From Pseudaminobacter sp047739745 (GTDB taxonomy: Bacteria; Pseudomonadota; Alphaproteobacteria; Rhizobiales; Rhizobiaceae), in the NCBI RefSeq assembly GCF_047739745.1, contig NZ_JBLLVA010000018.1:1-64000 (forward strand): a stretch of 64,000 nucleotides of DNA, read 5' to 3'. Below the pieces are notes generated by a model, which was not told the origin of the DNA, searched no databases, and saw only the letters and a list, made by a program, of their open reading frames with translations. Every line of letters begins with the position of its first letter. Position 1 is the first letter of the stretch. Of the stretch, positions 15,304 through 24,552 are shown in pieces. A program made the position numbers and the translations under genes.

Positions 15304-17772
15304 TCAAAGCGGCACGTTCCATATGTCGTTCGCATATTCCCGAATCGTGCGATCGGAGGAGAACCAACCCATCCGCGCAACATTACGGATGGCCTTGGCG
15401 TACCAGTCCGGGCTGTCGTTCCAAACTGCATCGACGCTGCGCTGGGTGGCTGCATAGGCGTCGAAATCGGCGGCGACCATGAACCAGTCGCGATCGTAAA
15501 GATCGGAAACAAGGTCCCGGTAACGAGCCGGATCGTCAGGCGAAAACACGCCTGACGAGATCGCGGCCAGCGCCTGCGCCAATTCCGGCGTGTTTTCGAT
15601 CAGGGCACGCGGGTTGTAGCCGCTGCTTCGGCGCTGCGTCACTTCGTCGGCGGTCAGCCCGAAAATGAAGATGTTGTCGTCGCCGACGTGCTCGCTGATC
15701 TCCACATTGGCGCCATCCAGCGTGCCGATGGTCAATGCCCCGTTCAGCGCAAATTTCATGTTGCCGGTACCGGACGCTTCCATGCCGGCTGTCGATATCT
15801 GCTCCGACAGGTCGGCAGCAGGGATCATCATTTCGGCCAGGCTGACATTGTAGTTCGGAACGAAAACCACCTTGAGCAGGCCGCGGACGGAGGGATCGCG
15901 GTTGATGACTTTCGCGACATCATTGGCAAGTTTGATGATCAGTTTGGCGTTGTGATAGCCGGGCGCCGCCTTGCCGCCGAAGAACTTCACCCGCGCCGTC
16001 CAGTCCCGCTCGGGATGCGAACGGATCTGGTCATAGAGCGCCACCGCCTCGATGATGTTCAGGAGCTGGCGCTTATATTCATGTATGCGCTTGATCTGGA
16101 TATCGAACAAAGCCGACGGATCGAGCCTGACGCCGAGACGCGTGGCGACCAGTGCTGCCAGGCGCTCCTTGTTGGCGCGTTTCACCGCAGCGAATTTCTC
16201 CCGAAAGGCGGCATCTTCGGCGAGCCGGTCTAATTCTCTAAGCGCATCGATGTCGTCGAAGAAGCGGTCGCCTATCGCTTCGCGCGCCAGTGCCGTCAGC
16301 CCCGGATTGCATTGAAGCAGCCAGCGGCGCGGCGTGATGCCATTCGTCTTGTTGTTGACTCGTGTCGGATAAAGCCGATGCAGATCGGCAAACACCGTCT
16401 CCTTCATCAACTGGGTGTGAAGTGCCGACACGCCGTTGACCGAGTGCGAACCGACGAAAGCCAGATTGCCCATGCGCACGCGGCGCTCGCTGTTTTCCTC
16501 GATGAGTGAGATACGGCTGATCTGGCAGTCATCGAACTGCCCGCTCATCCGCGCCTCCAGGAGCACCTGCGCATTGATCGCGTAGACGATCTGCATATGC
16601 CGCGGCAGCAGCCTCTCGAACAGCGGCACCGGCCAGCTTTCCAGGGCTTCGGGCAGCAGCGTGTGGTTGGTGTAGGCGAATGTCCGCTTGGTGATGTCCC
16701 AGGCAGCATCGAAATCAATGCCGTGAACATCCATCAAAAGCCGCATCAGTTCGGCAACGGCGACGGCCGGATGGGTGTCGTTGAGATGAATCGCCGCCTT
16801 GTCCGGAAGCGATCGCAACTCGCCATACCGGCTGATATGACGGCGAACGATGTCCTGCAGGGAGGCGGCGGAAAAGAAATATTCCTGCCTCAGCCGCAAT
16901 TCCTGGCCTGCCGGGCTGGAGTCGGCCGGATAGAGAACCCTGGACAGCGCATCGGCCCTGTTGCTTTCGCGCAGCGCCCCAATGTGATCGCCCGCATTGA
17001 AGGCTTCAAGCAGGATCGGATCGATCGGCATTCCCGACCACAGCCTCAGCGTGTTGACGCGGCTGCCGCGCCAGCCGACCACCGGCGTGTCGTAGGCCAC
17101 CGCAAGCACGCGCTCCTGCGGCTTCCACACATGCTGCTCGCGCTGCCCGTCCGCACTGACGATTGCATCCACCGAGCCGCCAAAGCCGATTTCGGACGAT
17201 CGCTCGCGCCGTTCGAATTCCCACGGGTTGCCATGATCGAGCCAGGTTTCCGGCAATTCGACCTGCCAACCGTCGGAAATCTCCTGCCGGAACATGCCAT
17301 TGACGTAGCGAATGCCATAGCCATGGGCGGGCAGGTCCACCGTCGCCATGCTTTCCATGAAGCAGGCAGCAAGCCGGCCAAGCCCGCCATTGCCGAGTGC
17401 TGCATCAGGCTCCAGCGTCGCGATTTCATCGAGTTCGACGCCGAGAGAGCCGAGTGCCGCGCGCATCGCCTCCATGAATCCGAGATTGGAGAAGGCGTCA
17501 CGCATCAGCCGCCCGATCAGGAACTCCAGCGACAGGTAATAGACGCGCTTGGCGCCGCTATCGTCGTCCTGTTTGGTGGAGGCGATCCAGCCGTCGATGA
17601 TGCGGTCGCGCACGACCTGGATAGAAGCCGTCAGCCAATCGTCCTTGGTTGCGACGGCCGCATCCTTGCCATCCCGATATTTCAGCGCTTTCACGATCTC
17701 GGCGGCGAGCGTGGCCGGGTCGGGGATTTCCAGCGGCGGCTTCAGTGGTTCGGACGGTGTTGCAGACGACAT
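15304..17772 (-). CDS. glgP: Glycogen phosphorylase
   Basis: PLP-dependent GT35 phosphorylase releasing glucose-1-phosphate from glycogen non-reducing ends. 822 aa, full length, with the PLP-lysine signature EASGTGNMKFALNG near residue 665 and the NGGLGRLAACFMES segment near 127. The ATG follows GAGG at good spacing. Only 24 bp separate it from the frcA stop, with no terminator visible, so the operon may be read from the fructose transporter promoter or from one inside frcA. Confidence 0.96.
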   Translation of the reverse strand: MSSATPSEPLKPPLEIPDPATLAAEIVKALKYRDGKDAAVATKDDWLTASIQVVRDRIIDGWIASTKQDDDSGAKRVYYLSLEFLIGRLMRDAFSNLGFMEAMRAALGSLGVELDEIATLEPDAALGNGGLGRLAACFMESMATVDLPAHGYGIRYVNGMFRQEISDGWQVELPETWLDHGNPWEFERRERSSEIGFGGSVDAIVSADGQREQHVWKPQERVLAVAYDTPVVGWRGSRVNTLRLWSGMPIDPILLEAFNAGDHIGALRESNRADALSRVLYPADSSPAGQELRLRQEYFFSAASLQDIVRRHISRYGELRSLPDKAAIHLNDTHPAVAVAELMRLLMDVHGIDFDAAWDITKRTFAYTNHTLLPEALESWPVPLFERLLPRHMQIVYAINAQVLLEARMSGQFDDCQISRISLIEENSERRVRMGNLAFVGSHSVNGVSALHTQLMKETVFADLHRLYPTRVNNKTNGITPRRWLLQCNPGLTALAREAIGDRFFDDIDALRELDRLAEDAAFREKFAAVKRANKERLAALVATRLGVRLDPSALFDIQIKRIHEYKRQLLNIIEAVALYDQIRSHPERDWTARVKFFGGKAAPGYHNAKLIIKLANDVAKVINRDPSVRGLLKVVFVPNYNVSLAEMMIPAADLSEQISTAGMEASGTGNMKFALNGALTIGTLDGANVEISEHVGDDNIFIFGLTADEVTQRRSSGYNPRALIENTPELAQALAAISSGVFSPDDPARYRDLVSDLYDRDWFMVAADFDAYAATQRSVDAVWNDSPDWYAKAIRNVARMGWFSSDRTIREYANDIWNVPL

Positions 17773-17796
17773 TTAACCTCGAATGGATTTCCAGTA

Positions 17797-18579
17797 TCAA
17801 GCCGCCATCGCATCCTCCGGCGGCTTCCTCGCACCTGTCATGAAGGCTACTGCGTCGGACATCGTGTAGTCTTTGGGGTCGATGACAGTAAGACGCCGGC
17901 CGAGTCTATGGATATGAATGCGATCGGCAACCTCGAAGACATGCGGCATATTGTGCGAGATCAATACGATCGGCAGGCCGCGCTTCTTCACATCAAGGAT
18001 AAGCTCAAGCACCCGGCGCGATTCCTTGACGCCCAGTGCCGCCGTGGGCTCGTCCATGATGACGACCTTCGAGCCGAACGCAGCGGCGCGTGCCACCGCC
18101 ACGCCCTGCCGCTGCCCGCCCGAAAGCGTCTCGACGGCCTGAGCGATGTTCTGGATGGTCATCAGCCCGAGCTCGGTCAGCTTCTCTCTCGCGCGCCGCT
18201 CCATCGCCGGACGATCGAGCATGCGCAGCCACTTGCCGAGGAAACCGGGCTTGCGGATCTCACGCCCCAGAAACATGTTGTCGGCAATGGAAAGCGCCGG
18301 CGACAGCGCGAGGTTCTGATAAACAGTCTCGATGCCGGCGTCACGCCCCTCCATCGGCGACTTGAAGTGGATCGGCTTCCCGTCAAGCCTGATCTCGCCT
18401 TCATCGGGCGTGATCGCGCCGGAAATCGCCTTGATGAGCGAGGATTTGCCAGCGCCGTTGTCGCCGATAACGGCGAGAATCTCGCCGGGATAGAGGTCGA
18501 AATCGGCATGATCGAGTGCCGTCACGCGGCCATAGCGCTTGACCAATCCGCGTGCGGTGAGGATGGGTTCGCTCGTCAT
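17797..18579 (-). CDS. frcA: Fructose-type ABC transporter ATPase
   Basis: ATP-binding subunit of a CUT2-family sugar importer, 260 aa, a single ABC domain as in FrcA rather than the duplicated RbsA form. Walker A GDNGAGKS (39-46), signature LSGGQ (152-156) and Walker B ending in Glu177 (VVIMDEP) are intact. The start at 18579 overlaps the frcC stop (TGATG); the longer frame upstream is spurious. It would drive uptake of fructose or related sugars with FrcC and FrcB. Confidence 0.9.
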   Translation of the reverse strand: MTSEPILTARGLVKRYGRVTALDHADFDLYPGEILAVIGDNGAGKSSLIKAISGAITPDEGEIRLDGKPIHFKSPMEGRDAGIETVYQNLALSPALSIADNMFLGREIRKPGFLGKWLRMLDRPAMERRAREKLTELGLMTIQNIAQAVETLSGGQRQGVAVARAAAFGSKVVIMDEPTAALGVKESRRVLELILDVKKRGLPIVLISHNMPHVFEVADRIHIHRLGRRLTVIDPKDYTMSDAVAFMTGARKPPEDAMAA

Positions 18580-19661
18580 CAGCCCGCGACCTTTCTGATC
18601 CATTGGTCGATTGCCACGGCGGTGATGATCAGCGCGCCGATCAGCAGATAGGTCCATTGCGGATCGGTGCCGATCAGGCGCAGGCCGAGCGAGAAAACGC
18701 CGACGATCAATGCGCCGAACAGCATTCCGAGGATCGACCCGCGGCCGCCGAATAGTGATATGCCGCCGATCACCACCGCGGTGATCGATTCAATATTGGT
18801 GAACTGACCGGCGGTCGGCGAAACCGAGCCGATGCGGCCGATCATTGCCCATCCGGCAAGCGAGCAGATCAGTCCGGCGAGCACATAGACCGAGATCAGC
18901 ATCCGGTCGACGCGCACGCCGGAAAGCACAGCGGCATCGGGATCGTCGCCGATGGCGTAGAGATGCCGCCCCCAGGCCGTGTGGTTCAGCACATACCACA
19001 GCACCGCGACCAGTAGCACCATGGCGATGACGCCATAGGTGAACACCGCACCCCCGAGGCGAAAGGCATTGCCGAAGAACTGCAATATCGGCGCCTGCGC
19101 CTCGATATCCTGGGCGCGTATCGTCTCATTGGCGGAGTAAAGGAAATTCGTCGCCAGAACGATCTGCCACATGCCGAGCGTCACGATGAAGGGCGGCAGG
19201 CGCATATAGGCGACGAGCGCACCGTTTATCCAGCCGCAAAGCGCGCCGACGCCGAAGCCGCACAGGATCGACAGCGACGGCGGCAATCCGTAGCGGAAGG
19301 TGAACTGCCCCATCACCACCGACGACAGCACCATGATCGCGCCGACCGACAGATCGATGCCGGCAGTGAGAATGACAAGCGTCTGCGCCGCGCCGACGAT
19401 GCCGACGATCGCCACCTGCTGAAGGATCAGCGTCATCGAGAAGGCGGAGAAGAATTTCCCGCCGATCAGCAGGCCGAAAACCGCGAGCGAAGCCATGAGC
19501 ACTATCAGTGGCACGGCGGCCGGGCTGGAGTGCAGGAAATGCTGGGCCCGCTCTACCGGGGTTCTTGCATGGGTATCAAAACTCGCAACCGAGGTGTCGC
19601 TGCCCGAAAGCACGCTTTCGAACTCCTGCGACCGCCCGGCACCTGCCGAAGCGTCACTCAT
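18579..19661 (-). CDS. frcC: Fructose-type ABC transporter permease
   Basis: 360-aa inner-membrane permease of the CUT2 (RbsC/FrcC) family. About ten hydrophobic segments are present, along with conserved TAGIDLSVGAIM and IGGISLFGGRGS motifs. The start at 19661 has GGAGGA at six bases; the in-frame ATG two codons upstream abuts the ribosome site and is rejected. It is coupled to frcA by a one-base overlap and separated from frcB by 97 bp. Confidence 0.9.
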   Translation of the reverse strand: MSDASAGAGRSQEFESVLSGSDTSVASFDTHARTPVERAQHFLHSSPAAVPLIVLMASLAVFGLLIGGKFFSAFSMTLILQQVAIVGIVGAAQTLVILTAGIDLSVGAIMVLSSVVMGQFTFRYGLPPSLSILCGFGVGALCGWINGALVAYMRLPPFIVTLGMWQIVLATNFLYSANETIRAQDIEAQAPILQFFGNAFRLGGAVFTYGVIAMVLLVAVLWYVLNHTAWGRHLYAIGDDPDAAVLSGVRVDRMLISVYVLAGLICSLAGWAMIGRIGSVSPTAGQFTNIESITAVVIGGISLFGGRGSILGMLFGALIVGVFSLGLRLIGTDPQWTYLLIGALIITAVAIDQWIRKVAG

Positions 19662-19758
19662 GTGCATTCCTCCGCGGGGGATAATCCACTCCGCCAGGCG
19701 AAAGACGGCTTCCAACCGCCTCCCGCACGGCAGACTGTCGGCTCATGGCGCCGTCAAA

Positions 19759-20793
19759 TCAACCCCAGCATTTGTCGAGGCCGGTCTTCACGTCGATCGA
19801 TTCGACGCCGTTTACGGGCTTGGCCGTCACCAGCGCCACGCCTGTATCGAAGAAATCCTTGCCCTCGGTGGGCTTCGGCTTTTCGCCGGTGTCGGCAAAC
19901 TTCTTGATTGCCTCGATGCCCATCGAGGCCATCAACAACGGATACTGCTGAGAGGTCGCACCGATCACGCCCGCCTCGACATTCTTCACACCCGGACAAC
20001 CGCCGTCCACCGAAACGATCAGCACGTTCTGCTCCATGCCGACGGCTTTCAGCGCCTGATAGGCGCCGGCCGCTGCCGGTTCGTTGATCGTGTGCACGAC
20101 ATTGATGCCAGGGTCCTTCTGGAGAAGGTTTTCCATCGCCTTGCGACCGCCCTCCTCGTTACCGTTGGTCATGTCGTGGCCGACAATGCGCGGGTCGTCT
20201 TCGTCGCCGATCCGCTTGACGTCCTTCACGTCGATGCCGAAGCCAAGCATGAACCCCTGGTCACGCAACACGTCGACCGTCGGCTGCGACGGCGTCAGGT
20301 CGAGAAAGGCGATCTTGGCGTCCTTGGCCGCATCGCCAAGTGTCGCAGCCGCCCATTGGCCAATCAGCTTGCCGGCCAGCAGGTTGTCAGTCGCAAAGGT
20401 CGCATCGGCGGCGTCGGCCGGATCGAGTGGCGTGTCGAGTGCGATCACCAATATGCCGGCATCGCGCGCTTTCTTCACCGCCGGCACGATGCCTGCCGTG
20501 TCGGACGCGGTCAGCAGAATGCCCTTCACGCCATCGGCAATGCAGGTTTCGATTGCCGCGACCTGGCTTTCGCTGTCGCCGTCGATCTTGCCGGCATAGC
20601 TCTTCAGCTCGACGCCGAGTTCAGATGCTTTGGCAGTCGCGCCCTCCTTCATCTTGACGAAGAAAGGATTGGTATCGGTCTTGGTGATGAGGCATGCGCT
20701 AACGTCGGCCGCCGAGGCAGACGACGCGAATGAAAACAGAACCGCGGCTGCGGCACCGAACACTGTGGACTTCAAAAATGCGATCTTGGTCAC
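19759..20793 (-). CDS. frcB: Fructose-type periplasmic sugar-binding protein
   Basis: Periplasmic binding protein of the LacI-like fold (Peripla_BP_4), 344 aa. A classical signal peptide ends at SSASA-AD (cleavage near residue 28). The mature N-terminus DVSACLITKTDTNPFF and the segments VHTINEPAAAGAY and SVDGGCPGVKN closely fit FrcB of Sinorhizobium. The start codon is GTG, preceded by GGGAGGAAG. It is the first gene of the minus-strand unit, divergent from the ROK regulator, and is presumably induced by fructose through the operator at 20909-20948. Mannose or ribose could also be ligands. Confidence 0.9.
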   Translation of the reverse strand: MTKIAFLKSTVFGAAAAVLFSFASSASAADVSACLITKTDTNPFFVKMKEGATAKASELGVELKSYAGKIDGDSESQVAAIETCIADGVKGILLTASDTAGIVPAVKKARDAGILVIALDTPLDPADAADATFATDNLLAGKLIGQWAAATLGDAAKDAKIAFLDLTPSQPTVDVLRDQGFMLGFGIDVKDVKRIGDEDDPRIVGHDMTNGNEEGGRKAMENLLQKDPGINVVHTINEPAAAGAYQALKAVGMEQNVLIVSVDGGCPGVKNVEAGVIGATSQQYPLLMASMGIEAIKKFADTGEKPKPTEGKDFFDTGVALVTAKPVNGVESIDVKTGLDKCWG

Positions 20794-20908
20794 GGACTTC
20801 CTCCCGATGAAGTGAAACGTCCGGCGCCCCTCCGGGCGTCGTCAAGCAGACGCCGACACGTGCTTTCGCCCGCCGCATCCGCAGTCAAAAAAACACAGGC
20901 CCGCCTCC

Positions 20909-20948
20909 CCTGTCAATAATTAAATCACTCTTATTTATTATTGACAGG
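20909..20948. promoter_or_regulatory. Divergent promoter/operator with 12-bp inverted repeat
   Basis: CCTGTCAATAAT (20909-20920) and ATTATTGACAGG (20937-20948) are perfect inverted repeats separated by 16 AT-rich bases, midway between frcB and the ROK regulator gene. Each arm contains TTGACA oriented outward toward one of the two divergent genes (minus strand 20916-20911, plus strand 20941-20946), so the arms may be both -35 elements and regulator contacts. Clear -10 boxes are not evident on either side. The natural candidate ligand is the adjacent ROK protein. Confidence 0.6.
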
Positions 20949-21004
20949 GCTGATGGCTTTCACCACAGTCGCGTGAAATTCGAACATGAAGGCGAAGGAT
21001 ATCG

Positions 21005-22231
21005 ATGGAGGCCGAGGACTTCAGACCCGATCCGGAAGCGCTCGCAAAGGATCATGTCCACCGTGGCACCAATCAAAGCGGGATGCGCGATCACAACGCC
21101 CGGCTCGTCCTCACCCTGGTTCGCCGGCACGGCAGTCTCGCCAAAATGGATATTGCGCGAATGACGCGGCTGTCGGCGCAGACCGTTTCCGTGATCATGC
21201 GCGAATTGGAAAGCGACGGCCTGCTCGTCCGGCAGGCGCCGGTGCGCGGAAAGGTGGGCCAGCCTTCCATTCCCATGTCGCTCAACCCCGAGGGCGCCTA
21301 TTTCCTCGGCCTGAAGATCGGCCGGCGTAGCGCGGAGCTCATTCTCATCGACTTTCTCGGCAACACACGCGGTAAGCTGCAGATTTCCTATCGCTATCCG
21401 GCGCCCGGTGAGACAATCGATTTCGTCACGAGCGGCATGACCCGGTTGCGCGCCGGCCTGACGCCCGAGGAGGACGCACGCATTGCCGGGCTTGGCATCG
21501 CCATTCCGTTCGAATTGTGGAACTGGGCCGACACGATGGGTGCGCCATGCGAGATCAGGGATCAATGGCGACACCGCGACATCCGCGCCGATATCCAGGC
21601 TGAATGCAGTTTTCCGGTCTATCTCCAGAACGATGCTACCGCCGCCTGCGGCGCTGAACTGGTTTTCGGCCAGACCGGCGCTCCGCGCGATTTCGTCTAT
21701 TTCTACATCGGCGCGTTCATCGGCGGCGGCATCGTGTTGAACGGCGCGCTCTACAGCGGCCGTACCGGCAATGCCGGTGCGCTGGGTTCGATGCCAGTAC
21801 CCGGTGGGGCAGGCCGGCCGAGGCAGCTCATCGATGTCGCTTCGATCGCCATTCTGGAGAAATCGCTGAACGCGCGTGGTGTGGACGCTGCCTTCTTATG
21901 GTCCTCCCCCGAGAACTGGGGCGAGATCGGCGAGGAGTTGGGCACCTGGATCGCCTCTGCCGCTGAAGCGCTGGCCTATGCCATCGTAACGGCCACCTCG
22001 GTCATAGATTTCGAGGCAGCCGTGATCGACGGCTGGATGCCCATTACTATCCGCCGGCGGCTGGTCGAGGCGGTGGAACTTGCGCTGGCAGCAATCGACG
22101 TCGAGGGTTTGCAAGTTCCGGCGGTGCGCGAAGGCACGGTCGGCATCCATGCCCGGGCACTCGGCGGCGCAAGCCTGCCCTTGTCGGAGCGCTTCCTGAT
22201 CGGCCCCACCTCCTTGTCCAAAGGCGCGTGA
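21005..22231 (+). CDS. frcR: ROK-family transcriptional regulator of the fructose locus
   Basis: 408-aa regulator: N-terminal winged helix-turn-helix (about residues 28-85, including MDIARMTRLSAQTVSVIMRELESDGL) and a ROK sugar-sensing domain with NDATAACGAEL near 208-218. The zinc-binding CGxxGC motif of ROK kinases is replaced by a Cys-free GRTGNAGALG, so it is unlikely to be a zinc-dependent kinase. It is divergent from frcB and followed by frcK, the position of FrcR in Sinorhizobium. It is expected to bind the inverted repeat and respond to fructose or a phosphorylated derivative. The ATG follows GAAGGA. Confidence 0.85.
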   Translation: MEAEDFRPDPEALAKDHVHRGTNQSGMRDHNARLVLTLVRRHGSLAKMDIARMTRLSAQTVSVIMRELESDGLLVRQAPVRGKVGQPSIPMSLNPEGAYFLGLKIGRRSAELILIDFLGNTRGKLQISYRYPAPGETIDFVTSGMTRLRAGLTPEEDARIAGLGIAIPFELWNWADTMGAPCEIRDQWRHRDIRADIQAECSFPVYLQNDATAACGAELVFGQTGAPRDFVYFYIGAFIGGGIVLNGALYSGRTGNAGALGSMPVPGGAGRPRQLIDVASIAILEKSLNARGVDAAFLWSSPENWGEIGEELGTWIASAAEALAYAIVTATSVIDFEAAVIDGWMPITIRRRLVEAVELALAAIDVEGLQVPAVREGTVGIHARALGGASLPLSERFLIGPTSLSKGA

Positions 22232-22274
22232 CGATGCAAAAGCGGGACATCCTTTGGCCGGAAGGCAAACGACC

Positions 22275-23198
22275 ATGATATTGTGTTGCGGCGAAGCGCT
22301 GATCGACATGCTGCCGCGCGAAAGCACGGCTGGGGAGCCGGCCTTTGCGCCCTATGCTGGCGGTGCGGTGTTCAATTCGGCGGTCGCGCTCGGGCGCCTC
22401 GGCGTGCCGGTCGAGTTCTTCGCAGGCCTGTCGTCGGACCTGTTCGGCCAACAGATCCGCGAGGTGCTCGCCTCCAGCAATGTCGGCTCGCGCTATGCCC
22501 ACATTTCCGCGCGCCCGACGACGCTGGCCTTCGTGCGCCTCGCCGAGGGTCATGCGACCTACACGTTCTACGACGAGAACACCGCCGGCCGCATGCTGAC
22601 GGAAGCCGACCTGCCGCTGCTGGACGACGAGATCGAGGCGATGCTGTTCGGCGCCATCAGCCTCATTCCCGAACCCTGTGGTTCGACCTATGAAGCGCTG
22701 ATGCGCCGAGAGCACGAGCGCCGCGTCATCATGCTCGACCCCAATATCCGGCCGGGCTTCATTCCGGACAGGGAAAAGCACCTCGAGCGCATTCGCCGCA
22801 TGATGGCGCTTGCGGATATTGTCAAACTCTCCGACGAGGACCTTGCCTGGTTCGGCCATGGCGGCCAGCCGGAAGACTTTGCCCGCACCTGGCTGCGAGA
22901 CGGACCGAAACTGATAATAATCACGCATGGTGCGGCGGGCGCCGTCGCCTACACCGAACGGCACAGGATTGCGGTGGAACCCAATCGAGTGGAAGTGGTC
23001 GATACGGTCGGAGCCGGCGATACCTTCAACGCCGGCGTCCTCGCCTCGCTTCACGAGCAGGGCGCGCTGTCGAAAGCCCGGCTGAGCGAGCTTTCCGAGG
23101 CGGAAATTCGCAATGCGCTGACGCTAGGCGCCAAGGCTGCGGCAATCACGGTTTCGCGCGCCGGCGCCAATCCGCCCTGGCGGCATGAGATCACCTGA
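22275..23198 (+). CDS. frcK: PfkB-family sugar kinase (fructokinase-like)
   Basis: 307-aa ribokinase/PfkB-family kinase. It has the N-terminal GEALIDMLP motif, the GG-containing sugar site AGGAVFNSAVALGRLG and the C-terminal catalytic signature DTVGAGDTFNAG with its Asp base. It likely phosphorylates fructose delivered by FrcBCA. The ATG at 22275 lies nine bases after GGAAGG; the upstream TTG start is less likely. It lies 43 bp after the regulator and is probably cotranscribed with it. Confidence 0.88.
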   Translation: MILCCGEALIDMLPRESTAGEPAFAPYAGGAVFNSAVALGRLGVPVEFFAGLSSDLFGQQIREVLASSNVGSRYAHISARPTTLAFVRLAEGHATYTFYDENTAGRMLTEADLPLLDDEIEAMLFGAISLIPEPCGSTYEALMRREHERRVIMLDPNIRPGFIPDREKHLERIRRMMALADIVKLSDEDLAWFGHGGQPEDFARTWLRDGPKLIIITHGAAGAVAYTERHRIAVEPNRVEVVDTVGAGDTFNAGVLASLHEQGALSKARLSELSEAEIRNALTLGAKAAAITVSRAGANPPWRHEIT

Positions 23199-23318
23199 TC
23201 TGTCGGACAAGCCGATCACTTTATATTTCCCCCGGTTGAAGGCGTAAGGGCAGCGGCCATTCCGGTACGGACAACCCATGGTTTCGCGGAAGCCCCGGTA
23301 ACATTCGATCCGCGGCCC

Positions 23319-23349
23319 TTTGGCCTTTCGGGTAGGCCAAATCTTTCTT
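23319..23349 (+). terminator. Putative terminator of the frcR-frcK transcript
   Basis: TTTGGCCT (23319-23326) pairs perfectly with AGGCCAAA (23334-23341) around a 7-nt loop and is followed by TCTTTCTT. It sits 120 bp after the frcK stop in the gap before the aminotransferase gene. The T-tract is interrupted, so efficiency is uncertain. Confidence 0.5.
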
Positions 23350-23408
23350 GGCCGCTTCAACTCTGTTATCAGCGGGCCCAATCAGATATCGAGCTTGGAA
23401 AAGTAGGC

Positions 23409-24551
23409 ATGCAATTCATCGATCTTGGCGCGCAGCGTGAACGAATTCGGGAAAAGCTGAGGGCGGCAATGGAAAGCGTCGTCGATGACGGGCGCTATAT
23501 CCTCGGGCCGCAGGTGACCGAGTTCGAGAAGCAGATTGCCGCCTATGTCGGAACCAAGCACGCCATCGCCTGCGCCAACGGCACCGACGCGCTGCTTTTG
23601 CCCTTGCTGGCATCAGGGATCGGACCGGGCGATGCCGTCTTCGTTCCGAGCTTCACCTTTGCGGCGACCGCCGAAGTCGTGGCGCTCGCCAAGGCAAGCC
23701 CTGTATTCATCGACATCGATCCCGACACTTACAACATCGACATCTCGAGCCTTGAAGCGGCTATCGCCATGATCAAGGCCGAGGGCGAACTGAAGCCGAG
23801 GGCGATCATCCCGGTCGACCTGTTCGGCCTTGGCGCCGATTATTCCGCCATCATGCAAATCGCCGAGCGCGAAAATCTGCTGGTCATCGAAGACGCCGCG
23901 CAGGCAATCGGCGGCTCGGTGGATGGCAAGATGTGCGGCTCGTTCGGCAAGGTCGGCTCGACCAGCTTCTATCCGGCAAAGCCCCTCGGCTGCTATGGTG
24001 ACGGCGGCGCCATGTTCACGGATGACGATGCATTCGCCGAGAGGCTGCGTTCCTTTGCCTTCCACGGCAAGGGAGAGACGCAATATGACAACGTCCATGT
24101 CGGGTTGAATTCACGCCTCGATACATTGCAGGCGGCGATCCTGATCGAGAAGCTTGCCATTCTCGAAGACGAGATGGAGGCCCGCCGGAAAGTCGCGCAG
24201 CGATATCGGGACGGGCTTCACAATGTCGTCAAAACTGCCGTTATGCCCGAAGCCAGCCGCTCGGCCTGGGCACAATACGCCATCGAAACCTCGCACCGCG
24301 ACGCCTTGAAGGCGCATCTGCAGGCGCAGGGTATTCCCACGGTGATCTATTATGTCAAGCCGCTGCACCAGCAGGTCGCCTACAACCGCTATCCCGTCGC
24401 TCCCGGCGGGCTGCCGGTGTCGGAATCGCTGCCGGGGCGCATTCTGTGCCTGCCGATGCATCCCTATCTGACCACGGACGATCAGGATCGGGTCATCGCG
24501 GCGATCAGCGATTTCATCGCCGCGCAATCGGCAAAGGACGCGGCCGAATAG
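23409..24551 (+). CDS. DegT/DnrJ/EryC1/StrS-family aminotransferase
   Basis: 380-aa PLP-dependent sugar aminotransferase. The PLP-lysine is Lys191 in SFYPAKPLGCYGDGG; other family landmarks are NGTDALLLPLLA, DLFGLGADY and EDAAQAIGG. Such enzymes aminate nucleotide-linked keto-sugars for surface polysaccharides. No glycosyltransferase or sugar-nucleotide gene is adjacent, so the product is unclear. It is convergent with cysQ, 1 bp between the two stop codons. Confidence 0.88.
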   Translation: MQFIDLGAQRERIREKLRAAMESVVDDGRYILGPQVTEFEKQIAAYVGTKHAIACANGTDALLLPLLASGIGPGDAVFVPSFTFAATAEVVALAKASPVFIDIDPDTYNIDISSLEAAIAMIKAEGELKPRAIIPVDLFGLGADYSAIMQIAERENLLVIEDAAQAIGGSVDGKMCGSFGKVGSTSFYPAKPLGCYGDGGAMFTDDDAFAERLRSFAFHGKGETQYDNVHVGLNSRLDTLQAAILIEKLAILEDEMEARRKVAQRYRDGLHNVVKTAVMPEASRSAWAQYAIETSHRDALKAHLQAQGIPTVIYYVKPLHQQVAYNRYPVAPGGLPVSESLPGRILCLPMHPYLTTDDQDRVIAAISDFIAAQSAKDAAE

Positions 24552-24552
24552 G

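Noticed and set aside
16597..18651. 684-codon plus-strand frame opposite glgP and frcA
   Set aside because: Covers parts of two well-identified minus-strand genes and has low-complexity His/Arg composition.
20921..20935. TTAA-N7-TTAT resembling a CtrA box within the frc operator
   Set aside because: Imperfect second half and fully contained in the AT-rich centre of the ROK-type inverted repeat.
23124..23381. 85-codon minus-strand frame between frcK and the aminotransferase gene
   Set aside because: Overlaps the frcK end, has a Cys/Arg-rich unstructured product and no ribosome site; the plus-strand terminator-like hairpin explains the region better.
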